Shown one piece after another: positions 7,756-15,436 of a DNA stretch of 64,000 nucleotides. Position numbers and translations under genes: made by a program. The notes under the pieces were generated by a model. It did no database searches. It saw only the letters and a program-made list of their open reading frames with translations, and had not been told where the DNA came from. Each line of letters begins with the position of its first letter. The stretch's first letter is position 1. The stretch is from Patescibacteria group bacterium (GTDB lineage Bacteria > Patescibacteriota > Minisyncoccia > UBA6257 > 02-FULL-45-10c), in contig JAHILT010000006.1 in the NCBI GenBank assembly GCA_018896875.1, positions 1 through 64,000 of the forward strand, in the 5' to 3' direction.

Positions 7756-8196
7756 ATGTCAGAAAATATTAAAAAGTTAAGAGAAATAACGGGTGCTGGT
7801 GTAATGGAATGTAAGAAAGCATTAGATGATTCTAATGGAGACGTAGACAAGGCGATAGAGTTGATTGCTGAAAGAGGATTATTAAAAGCCGAAAAAAAAA
7901 TGGGACGAGGAACTGATGCTGGAATCTTAGAAACATATATTCATGGAAAAAGAGTAGGCGTGTTATTGGAGTTGCGTTGTGAAACTGATTTTGTTGCTGA
8001 TACAGAAGATTTTAAAAATTTGGCTCATGATATAGCGATGCATATTGCTGCTATGAATCCTAAAGATGCCAAAGAACTTTTACCGCAATTATTTATTAAA
8101 GATACGTCTAGGACCATTGATGATATTATTAAATTAGTAATTGCAAAGCTTGGAGAGAATATAAAGATTGAAAGATTTACTAGATACGAGCTTTAA
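7756..8196 (+). CDS. tsf: Elongation factor Ts, short form
   Basis: A 146-aa guanine-nucleotide exchange factor for EF-Tu. The N-terminal UBA-like region (NIKKLREITGAGVMECKKALDD) is complete, as is the core LRCETDFVADTEDFKNLAHDIAMHIAA, whose TDFV contacts EF-Tu. Only one core subdomain follows, ending GENIKIERFTRYEL. This is shorter than the Thermus (~196 aa) and E. coli (~283 aa) proteins, so it is a minimal EF-Ts rather than a truncation. It is in an operon with rpsB. Confidence 0.95.
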   Translation: MSENIKKLREITGAGVMECKKALDDSNGDVDKAIELIAERGLLKAEKKMGRGTDAGILETYIHGKRVGVLLELRCETDFVADTEDFKNLAHDIAMHIAAMNPKDAKELLPQLFIKDTSRTIDDIIKLVIAKLGENIKIERFTRYEL

Positions 8197-8205
8197 AATT
8201 TTTTT

Positions 8206-8577
8206 ATGTATAATTTTATTCTTCAGTTTTTAATTATGACTAGTTTAGCCGTTATGGTTTATTTAATAGCAAGAGCTGTTCCAAAAATTGATGAGAATGT
8301 TGTTTTGGCTAGATCTAAGAATTCTTTTTTTGATAATCTTGTTCATAAATTACCACTTGAAAAAATTGATTTAATAAGTTCTAATTTATTAGAAAAGTTG
8401 TTAAGACGAGTTAAAATAATTATATTGAAAATTGATAATGTTTTAACCAAAAAACTCGGTAATTTTAAATCAGTTAATTCTAAACAAGAAGATTTACGTC
8501 CGAATCTTTTTGGGAAATCTGATTTAGACAACAAAGAGATAGAACAAGAAGTTAAAAAAGAAGATAGCGTTAAATAA
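8206..8577 (+). CDS. Small membrane protein downstream of tsf
   Basis: A 123-aa protein with one N-terminal transmembrane segment (about residues 3-25, FILQFLIMTSLAVMVYLIARAV) and a charged cytoplasmic tail with the repeated pattern LLEKLLRRVKIIILKIDNVL. It begins 9 bases after tsf and probably belongs to the rpsB-tsf transcript. No family is recognised. A position-conserved role in envelope or division biology would be guesswork. Confidence 0.7.
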   Translation: MYNFILQFLIMTSLAVMVYLIARAVPKIDENVVLARSKNSFFDNLVHKLPLEKIDLISSNLLEKLLRRVKIIILKIDNVLTKKLGNFKSVNSKQEDLRPNLFGKSDLDNKEIEQEVKKEDSVK

Positions 8578-8581
8578 AGTT

Positions 8582-8665
8582 GGGCAGGTGGCAGAGCGGT
8601 CAATTGCATCTGACTGTAAATCAGACGCCCTTGTGGCTACGGGGGTTCAAATCCCTCCCTGCCCA
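8582..8665 (+). tRNA. tRNA-Tyr (GTA)
   Basis: Class II tRNA with acceptor GGGCAGG/CCTGCCC, anticodon stem TCTGA/TCAGA around CTGTAAA (anticodon GTA), and a long variable arm (GCCCTTGTGGCTACGG). Discriminator A. CCA not encoded. Confidence 0.95.
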
Positions 8666-8669
8666 CACA

Positions 8670-8740
8670 GAACAGTAGTTAGTTATTAGAGTATTAATTA
8701 CTAGTTTTTAAATTCTAGTCGCTAGTGGCTAATTACTATT
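8670..8740. repeat. Intergenic repeat, CTAGTCGCTAGTGGCTAA family
   Basis: The spacer between tRNA-Tyr and tRNA-Thr contains degenerate TAGTTAGTTATTAG units and the core CTAGTCGCTAGTGGCTAA at about 8715-8732. The same core recurs near 12730, 15360, 42500, 42570 and 60365, always between genes. Confidence 0.7.
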
Positions 8741-8743
8741 AAT

Positions 8744-8815
8744 GCCACCTTAGCTCAGTGGCAGAGCAACGCTTTTGTAAAGCGAAGGTCCCCGGTTCAA
8801 GTCCGGGAGGTGGCT
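8744..8815 (+). tRNA. tRNA-Thr (TGT)
   Basis: Acceptor GCCACCT/AGGTGGC, anticodon loop TTTGTAA (anticodon TGT), T-arm CCCGGTTCAAGTCCGGG, discriminator T. CCA not encoded. First of two adjacent Thr tRNAs. Confidence 0.94.
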
Positions 8816-8832
8816 CAGTAAGTAAAAGTTTA

Positions 8833-8904
8833 GCCGATGTAGCTCAGTGGCAGAGCAACTCCATGGTAAGGAGTAGGTCGTGAGTTCGACTCTCACCATC
8901 GGCT
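8833..8904 (+). tRNA. tRNA-Thr (GGT)
   Basis: Acceptor GCCGATG/CATCGGC, anticodon stem ACTCC/GGAGT with loop ATGGTAA (anticodon GGT), discriminator T. It lies 17 bases after tRNA-Thr(TGT), probably in the same transcript. Confidence 0.94.
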
Positions 8905-8911
8905 CAAAATA

Positions 8912-8940
8912 TTGCAAAAACATATTTTTTATTCTATAAT
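8912..8940 (+). promoter_or_regulatory. Promoter of rpmG
   Basis: TTGCAA (8912-8917), a 17-bp spacer and a consensus TATAAT (8935-8940). The start near 8947 leaves a ~19-nt leader without a Shine-Dalgarno before ATG 8966. Confidence 0.75.
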
Positions 8941-8965
8941 CATTAAATATTAAATCACTAATAAT

Positions 8966-9139
8966 ATGGCGCAAAGTAAATATAAAGAGCGTTTAATAAA
9001 GTTGAGATGCACTGATTGTAAGGGTATTAATTATTATGCGCATAAAAATAAAAAACTTGTTGAAAGAAAAATAGAGCTAAAAAAATATTGCAAAAAGTGC
9101 CGTAAACATTCTGTTCATAAAGAAATGAAAAAAATTTAA
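8966..9139 (+). CDS. rpmG: 50S ribosomal protein L33
   Basis: A 57-aa L33 beginning MAQSKYKERLIKLRC. Two CxxC pairs (CTDC and CKKC) mark the zinc-binding form; INYYAHKNKK and KKYCKKCRKHSVHKE fit the family. It is encoded by a very short ORF with its own promoter and terminator, followed by tRNA-Trp on the opposite strand. In many bacteria rpmG lies just before secE-nusG-rplK; here those genes are 50 kb away, so the ancestral cluster is split. Confidence 0.93.
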   Translation: MAQSKYKERLIKLRCTDCKGINYYAHKNKKLVERKIELKKYCKKCRKHSVHKEMKKI

Positions 9140-9161
9140 AATCCCTTTCCAGGGATTTTTT
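9139..9161 (+). terminator. Intrinsic terminator after rpmG
   Basis: An 8-bp stem (AAATCCCT/AGGGATTT) with a four-base loop and T run directly follows the rpmG stop. Confidence 0.85.
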
Positions 9162-9171
9162 ATTTATTTGG

Positions 9172-9245
9172 TGGCGGGGGCAGAGGGACTTGAACCCCCA
9201 GTCGCGGTTTTGGAGACCGCTGGTTTGCCATTAACCGATGCCCCC
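9172..9245 (-). tRNA. tRNA-Trp (CCA)
   Basis: Read on the minus strand: acceptor GGGGGCA/TGCCCCC, anticodon stem GCGGT/ACCGC around CTCCAAA (anticodon CCA), discriminator G. The 3' CCA appears to be encoded (TGG at 9172-9174), unlike the other tRNAs here, though this could be chance. Confidence 0.93.
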
Positions 9246-9327
9246 TATTGATTTCTTAAATTCTAACTCTTTAAGCATATGAATTCAACAAGAAATTGAA
9301 ATCAATTTATTATTTTTTCACAAGCTA

Positions 9328-9357
9328 TTGCAAATTTTATAATTATAGCTTTATACT
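9328..9357 (+). promoter_or_regulatory. Promoter of the 816-aa phosphoesterase-like gene
   Basis: TTGCAA (9328-9333), an 18-bp spacer and TATACT (9352-9357). It predicts a leader of about 65 nt carrying the AAAGGAGG site at 9414-9421. Confidence 0.6.
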
Positions 9358-9428
9358 GAAATTAGAAGGATATTGAAAGGACTTTGAAAAATAAAAAATA
9401 TTAGATGGATTTTAAAGGAGGCACTAGT

Positions 9429-11879
9429 ATGGAAAAGAAAAAGAGACAGAGACAGAAAGGAGTCAAGAATAAGCCTAGTCAATTCTTGCGAAAAGAGATT
9501 GGTAAGGCTGTTAAGAGAAAGATGAATAATTTGCTCGGCACTGAGAATTTAGTGCCGTGTGGATTGCCGAAAACTAGTCCTGAAAAACCTTTTGTAATAA
9601 AAAATGGCACTTCATTAATGGCGATTAATTGTCCTTATTTCGGTTCTTTAACTGAAAAAGAGCATGAACAAGACATCGTTAAAAATTCGCTTCGGGTTGC
9701 TGAAGCGTCTAAATGCGATGCTATCATCATAAGTGAATTGCTTTATTTAATTACACAGGGATGGGGAAAACTTCGGCCTTACCTTACGCGTGTTTCAGGA
9801 GTTAAAATAGATCCCAGTGAAGTTGAAAAGGATTACCCTGAAAGCGTGCGTAAAGATGAACGTTACGAGTCTGTGGAAAAGCGTTTTGAAAAAGGTGAGC
9901 CCGTATTTGTTTCGCCTGCTCAGAGGTTGGCACAGATATTCAAAATTATTCGTACTACTTTTCTTGATAAGAAAGGAAATCCCATTTATAGTGGCCCAGT
10001 GTATGTTACACTTGGCCGTCTAGAAGATGAGGCGATTGCCTATTTTACAAATGAGTGGATGAGAATTCGTTTCTTTAGATCTCGGGCTTATGCAGATAAA
10101 AAGATCTCAATGCTCAAGATACAGCTGAAAAAGTCTAGATCCAAAGAACTTGAAAATAAATTGGATGAATGGCTGATATGGCGAGATGTGTGGCTTCTTA
10201 TGAAGAACATCTCGGACCAATCTACCAATCAAGCTAGAGAGATGATTACAGGATTCTTTGTGAAGAAGATTGAAGAAATAATTCCGAATGCTGAAGTAAT
10301 CGGCACGGGGGATACTTTCTACAATATTAACTCTAAGCTAGTTATGGCTACCGGGGATAAAGCAAGAATAAATATCCAAGGAAACTTAACTAGAAGTCTT
10401 AAAGAGAAGTCTCAAAGCTTCAATAAGGGACGTAGTCCAGAGAAGCTTCCTGACTTGATTCTTGGAATGGGACCTAATCCATTCTTTGGTGCGTGTCTTA
10501 ATACTTACCAAGCATCTTCTAATTCGCCTGATAAACGGATTAGTGTGATTACACAGTTACCAATGTGTATTGATGCCTTCAGATATAGGACTATTATTCG
10601 AGACAGCAATGTTCTGAAGGATATAATCACGCGTGTCGGACAAAAAAGTGGTTTTGAGTCTGGTGTGGTTATGTTTAGTTGGTATACGGATCTTGTTCGG
10701 CCTATTGTAGATTTTTATGGCAGTAGAGTCTTGAATAATCCGAAGATATTTCGGAATAACAAGAGTCTTGAGGCTATGATCTACGGTGTGAAGAAGGAGC
10801 ATTTGTTAATGTATTTTCGGCTAAAGGGAGACGAACATTGCGGATCAGGTGAGGTTATAATGCATCGGTGTTCTAATAATTCCAAATGGCCGTTTAAATA
10901 CAATTGGCAAATAGAAGAAGAGTTTCTAATGGCAGCACAAGCTCCATTAATTGCTACATGGGACAATGGAGATACGACTAATCAGCAGAATTGGGATTAT
11001 GCAACTAAGTACGAAGGTGCGAATCGCAAACCTCCGAGCGATCTTTTAGAAAAACTCAATAAGGTCAGTTCGGATACTAATTTGAGTGCAACTGAAAAGA
11101 TAAATAAGATAGAAGAAATTGCACTTAAAAGCGATATCCGCATGGGGATTCATTCTCCTGATATACAGGTGAAAGAGTACACTAAGTCTATGAAGCCGTA
11201 TATCAAAAATCTGGTTGAAATTCTACGACTGAAGAAGAAGTCTGGCGTTTGTTTTGATGGAACCCTCTCGGCAATCCTTTATATTATGGGTAATCATTGC
11301 AAAAACACTCATAAAAGATCGTCAGTTGTTCTATCGGACGCTCTGCATATTGTTGATATCTTAAAGAAGGATATGATGGCTTATCTTGTAAAACATCCAT
11401 GCAATGACTTAACTCCGGAAGATATTGAGAATGAAATTAGTGCTCCTCAAAATGGTTATCTTGGCGAAGCGCGTGGCTCAATGGGTGTTGGTAAAAACAA
11501 GAGTTATGCGATTATGCTGAAACATAAACAGGGAGATTCAAATACTGCGCAAAAACGGAGCCAGAAACGATCCATGAAAGGCAATGAGGTTAATTTACCT
11601 ATCGTTAATTGTCATGGTGATGGGCATGCGCTTTTGATTAGGATCAGCCGGGACTTAGTTGATGTTCAAGCTGGTTGTAGTGTTGGCACAGGAGTTTTTG
11701 GTGCTGACATTGATGGTTCTGATCAGGATGTTTGTTCTGTGGTTTGTGGTTTGCCTGTTGGTGGACTCAAGTGCGGACCTGTGAGGTTTATTCTTTTGGA
11801 CGAGGAAACAATGCGGAAGTATGCAAAGAAGCCTTTTAAGATTAATAGTAAGAAAGTCTTCAGAAATGCGATTAAGTAA
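9429..11879 (+). CDS. Large protein with calcineurin-like phosphoesterase motifs
   Basis: An 816-aa protein of no recognised family. ATG 9429 is chosen because AAAGGAGG ends 7 bases upstream; ATG 9405 lies before that site. Counting from 9405, the C-terminal half shows the order of metallophosphoesterase motifs: GDEHCGSG (475-482, D-x-H-x-G), GDTTNQ (522-527, GDxxN), GNH (629-631) and HGDGH (737-741). The N-terminal half has look-alike but degraded motifs (CDAIIISELL 104-113; LPDLILGMGPNP 348-359), suggesting a dead first copy of the fold. A coiled-coil-like Lys-rich region lies at 230-270. The N-terminus is very basic. Codon use is richer in CGG and G+C than neighbouring core genes, hinting at transfer. 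It stands alone between a promoter and a terminator. Nuclease or phosphatase activity is inference. Confidence 0.75.
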   Translation: MEKKKRQRQKGVKNKPSQFLRKEIGKAVKRKMNNLLGTENLVPCGLPKTSPEKPFVIKNGTSLMAINCPYFGSLTEKEHEQDIVKNSLRVAEASKCDAIIISELLYLITQGWGKLRPYLTRVSGVKIDPSEVEKDYPESVRKDERYESVEKRFEKGEPVFVSPAQRLAQIFKIIRTTFLDKKGNPIYSGPVYVTLGRLEDEAIAYFTNEWMRIRFFRSRAYADKKISMLKIQLKKSRSKELENKLDEWLIWRDVWLLMKNISDQSTNQAREMITGFFVKKIEEIIPNAEVIGTGDTFYNINSKLVMATGDKARINIQGNLTRSLKEKSQSFNKGRSPEKLPDLILGMGPNPFFGACLNTYQASSNSPDKRISVITQLPMCIDAFRYRTIIRDSNVLKDIITRVGQKSGFESGVVMFSWYTDLVRPIVDFYGSRVLNNPKIFRNNKSLEAMIYGVKKEHLLMYFRLKGDEHCGSGEVIMHRCSNNSKWPFKYNWQIEEEFLMAAQAPLIATWDNGDTTNQQNWDYATKYEGANRKPPSDLLEKLNKVSSDTNLSATEKINKIEEIALKSDIRMGIHSPDIQVKEYTKSMKPYIKNLVEILRLKKKSGVCFDGTLSAILYIMGNHCKNTHKRSSVVLSDALHIVDILKKDMMAYLVKHPCNDLTPEDIENEISAPQNGYLGEARGSMGVGKNKSYAIMLKHKQGDSNTAQKRSQKRSMKGNEVNLPIVNCHGDGHALLIRISRDLVDVQAGCSVGTGVFGADIDGSDQDVCSVVCGLPVGGLKCGPVRFILLDEETMRKYAKKPFKINSKKVFRNAIK

Positions 11880-11905
11880 AAACCGGTCATGAAACGGTTT
11901 AAGCC

Positions 11906-11956
11906 AAACCCGATCTTGTCTTCACTAGTTAGTGAAATGACAAGATCGGGTTTTTT
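11906..11956 (+). terminator. Strong intrinsic terminator with nested hairpin
   Basis: Stem AAACCCGATCTTGTC with its complement encloses a second hairpin (TTCACTAGTTAGTGAA) and ends in six T. A small hairpin (AAACCG/CGGTTT, 11879-11900) precedes it. Confidence 0.85.
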
Positions 11957-11983
11957 ATCCCACACATAAATTATGTGTGGGAT
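11957..11983. repeat. 27-bp palindrome, short form of the TCCCACACATAA element
   Basis: ATCCCACACATAA joined to TTATGTGTGGGAT gives a near-perfect palindrome. Its arms equal the terminal inverted repeats of the ~130-bp elements at 19371, 48241 and 61882, and it differs by one base from the palindrome inside hrcA (33401-33428). Confidence 0.85.
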
Positions 11984-11994
11984 TTATTTTTTGG

Positions 11995-12003
11995 TGGTAT
12001 AAT
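11995..12003 (+). promoter_or_regulatory. Extended -10 of the methyltransferase gene
   Basis: TGG-TATAAT (TGn extended -10) lies seven bases before ATG 12011. Transcription would begin at or next to the start codon, giving a leaderless mRNA. Confidence 0.7.
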
Positions 12004-12010
12004 CATATTT

Positions 12011-12688
12011 ATGAATTCTAATGAAAAACTTATAGAGCTTCTTGAGAAAGATGGATATTTGAATAAAGAGGTAATTATTGAAGCCTTTAAACATATTGAT
12101 AGGAAAGATTTTATACCTGAGGAGTTTAAATCTGAAGCTTATAAAAACGAAGCTTTGCCTATTGGGAACAATCAAACTATTTCACAGCCATTAGTAGTGG
12201 CTTTTATGCTTGAATTATTGGATTTACAAAGCGGAGAGAAAGTTTTAGAAATAGGAACTGGGTCTGGATGGAAAACTGTTTTGATGGCGCATATTCTAAC
12301 GAACGCAAAAAAAGAAATTAATAAAACATCTACAAACATTTCTTATTCTATTGTTTCAATAGAAAGGATAGAAGATCTTTATAAAACTGCTAAAAAAAAT
12401 ATATCTAAATATAATCAGGAAATTCAAGATACTGTGAATTTAATTTTGGGAGATGCTTCCATAGGGTACAAAGAGTTTGCTCCTTACGATAAAATTATTG
12501 CAGCAGCTGAAACTGAAGAAGTTCCACAAATTTGGTTAGAACAGCTAAAAATTGGTGGCAGAATTGTTGCGCCGATAAAGAATAGTATTATTGTAATAGA
12601 AAAAAAGTCTAAAGATAAGTATGAAAAAAAAGAGTATTTTGGTTTTAGTTTTGTGCCTCTTGTTAAAAATGTAATAAATAGTAGTTAG
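12011..12688 (+). CDS. pcm: Protein-L-isoaspartate O-methyltransferase-like protein
   Basis: A 225-aa SAM-dependent methyltransferase of the PCMT family, which repairs isoaspartyl residues in damaged proteins. The family segments ALPIGNNQTISQPLVVAFMLELL and LEIGTGSGWKTVLMAHIL (SAM motif I) are clear, then SIERIEDLYKTAKKNI (motif II region) and ILGDASIGYKEFAPYDKIIAAAETEEVP. ATG 12011 (MNSNEKLIELL) is chosen over ATG 11975, which lies within the palindromic repeat and upstream of the -10 box. It stands alone. Confidence 0.88.
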   Translation: MNSNEKLIELLEKDGYLNKEVIIEAFKHIDRKDFIPEEFKSEAYKNEALPIGNNQTISQPLVVAFMLELLDLQSGEKVLEIGTGSGWKTVLMAHILTNAKKEINKTSTNISYSIVSIERIEDLYKTAKKNISKYNQEIQDTVNLILGDASIGYKEFAPYDKIIAAAETEEVPQIWLEQLKIGGRIVAPIKNSIIVIEKKSKDKYEKKEYFGFSFVPLVKNVINSS

Positions 12689-12750
12689 CGACTAGAGAAT
12701 TAGTAATTAGTGAAAACTTTCTCTTATCTAATGGCTAGTGGCTAATTATT
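12682..12750. repeat. Intergenic repeat, CTAGTGGCTAA family
   Basis: Units TAGTTAGCGACTAG (about 12682-12695) and ATGGCTAGTGGCTAATTATTA (12731 onward) flank an AT-rich stretch. They match the repeats at 8715, 15360, 42500 and 60365. Confidence 0.65.
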
Positions 12751-12760
12751 ATTCTGGTAG

Positions 12761-12790
12761 TTGTTTTTTTATTTCCAGTATGGTTATACT
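12761..12790 (+). promoter_or_regulatory. Promoter of the AAA+ gene
   Basis: TTGTTT (12761-12766), 18 bases, TATACT (12785-12790). It predicts a leader of about 38 nt containing GGAGGG at 12823-12828. Confidence 0.5.
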
Positions 12791-12834
12791 AGAAATAAGA
12801 TCTTTAAAAATTAAATATTAATGGAGGGATTGAT

Positions 12835-14190
12835 ATGGAACATACTATAAGATTAGATGCAAATGAGCCTAGTAAAAAAGCATTGGATCTTTTAAGATTT
12901 ATGCTTTCTACTATAAAAGGACAAGATAAGGCCATTGAAGACCTGATAGATGCTATTGAAATATATGAATCGGGGCTTTTTTCTGAAAATTCAGAAAACA
13001 AACCGATTTATGTAGGTCTTTGTTGTGGTCCTTCTGGTGTAGGTAAAACGCTTACCGCTGAATTGCTTTCAGAATTTTGGTTCAACAAAAGAAATTGTTT
13101 TACTAAAATTAGCTGTGAGTCTTATTCAGAGAGTCATTCTATCTCAAGGCTTATTGGTTCTCCTGCGGGATATGTTGGTTATTGGGATCCTGATAATGGT
13201 AAATCTAGTGCTTCGCCTATTCTTTGGCAGGGGAACATAGATAAATATGCCCTTGAAATTGATCCCAGTCTTTTAAGACTAGAGAAAGACCGGAATAAAT
13301 TAGAAAAAATGTCTTTTTCCATAGAAATGCGTTTATATACTATCTCAGCAGAGATTATGGAATTATTTGAGGAAGAGGGTGATATACAACAGGAAGATAT
13401 ACTTCTGCTTTCAGAAAAGGCAAAGAAATTCAATCCTTTAAACAAAATGTATTTAGAAATTGAAAAGAAGCTCAAACAAATTGATGCTAAGATTGCTTTC
13501 TCTGTTATCAAGAATCCAAAATCAATAATCTTGTTTGATGAGATTGAGAAAGCCAGTCCGGCTCTTCATAATATCTTATTAAATGTTATTGATAAGGGAG
13601 AGATTACTCTTTCTAATGGCATGAAAACAGACTTTTCTAATAGTGTTATTCTCATGACGACCAATGTCGGTTCTCGTGCTATTGCTGGAATACTAAATCC
13701 TGGTAAAAAAATTGGCCTGCGACCGATAGAGAGCAGTGGAGTATTCGATGAGAAAATAAAAGATAATCAAATCTACAAAGAAACAATGAAGGAAGTTAGA
13801 GAAAAGTTTCCTCCTGAATTTCTTGCAAGGTTTGATAGGATAAGCGTCTATAGGCCTCTTGGGAAAGAGACTCTTCGTAGTATTCTTGAAGTAGAGATAG
13901 AAAAGTTTCAGAATCAAGTATTAAAAAAGTTGCCTATTAAGTTTTGTTTTGATGAAGAAGTCAAAGACTTTATACTTAATGAAGCAACTGATAAACCTCA
14001 GGATGGAGCTAGACTTGTAAAGCTTAAGGTTTACAAATACTTACGGAAGCCTTTATGTCGTATGAAAAACAACAGAAAATTAAAAGCTGGAGATATTCTT
14101 TATATTAGCCTTGAAGACAACAATGGTAAAAAGGATATTGTGTTTAAAAAAGAGACAAAAGACAAAAAAGGTTCTTCTAAAATTGTTTAA
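12835..14190 (+). CDS. Stand-alone ClpB-D2-like AAA+ ATPase
   Basis: A 451-aa protein with one Clp/Hsp100-type AAA+ module and a ClpB-type C-terminal small domain. Visible motifs: Walker A GPSGVGKT (65-72), pore loop GYVG (112-115), Walker B ILFDE (232-236), sensor 1 TTN (275-277), arginine finger region FPPEFLARFDR (325-335) and sensor 2 GAR (391-393). About 115 residues, largely predicted helix, separate the pore loop from Walker B, more than usual, and could form a middle-domain-like arm. No Clp N-domain, D1 module, zinc finger or clear ClpP-binding loop is seen. A strong GGAGGG ribosome site precedes ATG, with its own promoter and terminator. The protein may remodel a specific partner, possibly encoded nearby; that is inference. 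Confidence 0.85.
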   Translation: MEHTIRLDANEPSKKALDLLRFMLSTIKGQDKAIEDLIDAIEIYESGLFSENSENKPIYVGLCCGPSGVGKTLTAELLSEFWFNKRNCFTKISCESYSESHSISRLIGSPAGYVGYWDPDNGKSSASPILWQGNIDKYALEIDPSLLRLEKDRNKLEKMSFSIEMRLYTISAEIMELFEEEGDIQQEDILLLSEKAKKFNPLNKMYLEIEKKLKQIDAKIAFSVIKNPKSIILFDEIEKASPALHNILLNVIDKGEITLSNGMKTDFSNSVILMTTNVGSRAIAGILNPGKKIGLRPIESSGVFDEKIKDNQIYKETMKEVREKFPPEFLARFDRISVYRPLGKETLRSILEVEIEKFQNQVLKKLPIKFCFDEEVKDFILNEATDKPQDGARLVKLKVYKYLRKPLCRMKNNRKLKAGDILYISLEDNNGKKDIVFKKETKDKKGSSKIV

Positions 14191-14210
14191 TGTGAACATT
14201 AAAACAATCG

Positions 14211-14238
14211 AGCCGCCCCTTAAAAAAGGGCGGCTTTT
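14211..14238 (+). terminator. Intrinsic terminator after the AAA+ gene
   Basis: Stem AGCCGCCC/GGGCGGCT with an A-rich loop and TTTT tail, 20 bases after the stop codon. Confidence 0.9.
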
Positions 14239-14252
14239 CATGTTATTTTGAG

Positions 14253-14281
14253 TTGACTTTAAGCGAACTGTTTGTTATATT
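14253..14281 (+). promoter_or_regulatory. Promoter of rplJ-rplL
   Basis: TTGACT (14253-14258), exact 17-bp spacer, TATATT (14276-14281) with an extended TG. Transcription starts near 14288, just before the L10 leader stem. Confidence 0.8.
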
Positions 14282-14289
14282 TCACTTAC

Positions 14290-14389
14290 GTCCATAGACA
14301 ATAGGCATCTAAAAAAAGATTAAGACCTATCGAGGAAATTAGCAAAACCGTTTAATAGCGGATATCTATGGACCTAAAAGGTCTTTTTT
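14290..14389 (+). promoter_or_regulatory. Ribosomal protein L10 leader with overlapping terminator
   Basis: The leader folds on a closing stem GTCCATAGA (14290-14298) / TCTATGGAC (14365-14373) and contains the family segments AGACAATAGGC and GACCTATCGAGG that form the L10-binding region. A terminator hairpin GACCT-AAA-AGGTC followed by six T (14371-14389) shares its first bases with the 3' side of the closing stem, so the two folds could be mutually exclusive. This suggests L10(L12)4 controls rplJ-rplL by attenuation. Confidence 0.85.
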
Positions 14390-14410
14390 AATATAAAAAA
14401 TAATAAATTT

Positions 14411-14926
14411 ATGTCTTTAACTAAAAAACAAAAAATTTCTTTAATTGATGCTGGCGAAAAAATTTTAAAAGAAAATACTATAGCAGTTTTTGTTGGTTTC
14501 AATGGTGTCTCAGTAGAAGATTTGAAATCTTTTAGAATAGAACTTAAAAAAGATGAAGCAGATTTTAAGGTGGTTAAAAAAAGATTACTTAATATTTCCT
14601 TAAAAAAATCTGGTATTGAATTTGATACTATGGTTGCGAAATTACAAGTAGGTATTATTTACACTACAAAAGATTTAGCCTCAATAGCTTCTATAGTTAA
14701 CAACTTCTCTAAAAAGATTAAGAAAACCAAGACAGGAGAGTTCGGTGTAATTGGTGCTTGTGATATAAAAGAAAATAGATTGGTCGATGTTGAAGAGTTT
14801 AATATCATTGCCACATTGCCTTCTAGGGAGGTCTTGCTATCACAAATAGCTACAATGTTAACAATGCCAATTAAAAAAATTATGTTTGGCTTAAATGAAA
14901 AAGCCAAGAAAATTTCTACTCTGTAG
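14411..14926 (+). CDS. rplJ: 50S ribosomal protein L10
   Basis: A 171-aa L10, the base of the ribosomal stalk that recruits translation GTPases. LTKKQKISLIDAGEKILKENTIAVFVGFNGVSVEDLKSFR, the FKVVKKRLLNISLKK segment and the C-terminal L12-binding helix (VLLSQIATMLTMPIKKIMFGLNEKAKK) are visible. It has the autoregulatory leader directly upstream and rplL 49 bases downstream. rplK lies separately at 60402 and no rplA is seen, so the usual rplKAJL cluster is broken. Confidence 0.96.
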   Translation: MSLTKKQKISLIDAGEKILKENTIAVFVGFNGVSVEDLKSFRIELKKDEADFKVVKKRLLNISLKKSGIEFDTMVAKLQVGIIYTTKDLASIASIVNNFSKKIKKTKTGEFGVIGACDIKENRLVDVEEFNIIATLPSREVLLSQIATMLTMPIKKIMFGLNEKAKKISTL

Positions 14927-14975
14927 AAAAAATTCGTCAATTGTCGAATAATATTAATTAATAAAAAATAAAATC

Positions 14976-15347
14976 ATGGAAAAATATAAAGATATTTTAG
15001 ATAAAATAGCAGAATTAAAAGCAATTGAATTATCAGAGTTGGTTAAAGCCATGGAAGAAAAATTTGAGATTTCTGCCGCTATGCCAACAATGGTTGCTGG
15101 TGCTGGCGTTGGTGATGGTGATGGCGCAGAAGAAAAGTCATCTTTCAACGTAATGTTAAAGGCGGCTGGCGAACAAAAGATTCAAGTTATTAAGGCCATA
15201 AGAGAAATTACTGGATTAGGACTTAAGGAGAGTAAGGAGATAGTTGATGCTGCTCCAAAAGTTATAAAAGAAGGAGTGAATAAAGAAGAGGCCGAAGATT
15301 TAAAGAAGAAATTAGAAGAAGCTGGAGCTACTGTTGAATTGCAATAG
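14976..15347 (+). CDS. rplL: 50S ribosomal protein L7/L12
   Basis: A 123-aa stalk protein. The N-terminal dimerisation domain (YKDILDKIAELKAIELSELVKAMEEKF, residues 3-30), an Ala/Gly hinge (AMPTMVAGAGVGDGDGAEEKS) and the C-terminal domain with IQVIKAIREITGLGLKESKEIVDAAPK and AEDLKKKLEEAGATVEL are all present. The G+C-rich hinge is typical. It is cotranscribed with rplJ under the L10 leader. Confidence 0.97.
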   Translation: MEKYKDILDKIAELKAIELSELVKAMEEKFEISAAMPTMVAGAGVGDGDGAEEKSSFNVMLKAAGEQKIQVIKAIREITGLGLKESKEIVDAAPKVIKEGVNKEEAEDLKKKLEEAGATVELQ

Positions 15348-15357
15348 TTTGAATAGA

Positions 15358-15382
15358 AATTAGCCACTAGCGACTAGTTAGA
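15358..15382. repeat. Intergenic repeat, TTAGCCACTAGCGACTAG
   Basis: The reverse-complement version of the CTAGTCGCTAGTGGCTAA repeat lies 10 bases after rplL. Confidence 0.65.
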
Positions 15383-15436
15383 TAGAAAAAAAAACACACC
15401 AATTGAATTTGCCGAGCAGGTCAGAACAGGCACTGT

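Noticed and set aside
8750..8974. 74-codon minus-strand ORF
   Set aside because: It is antisense to two tRNA-Thr genes and the rpmG promoter, a common spurious ORF type.
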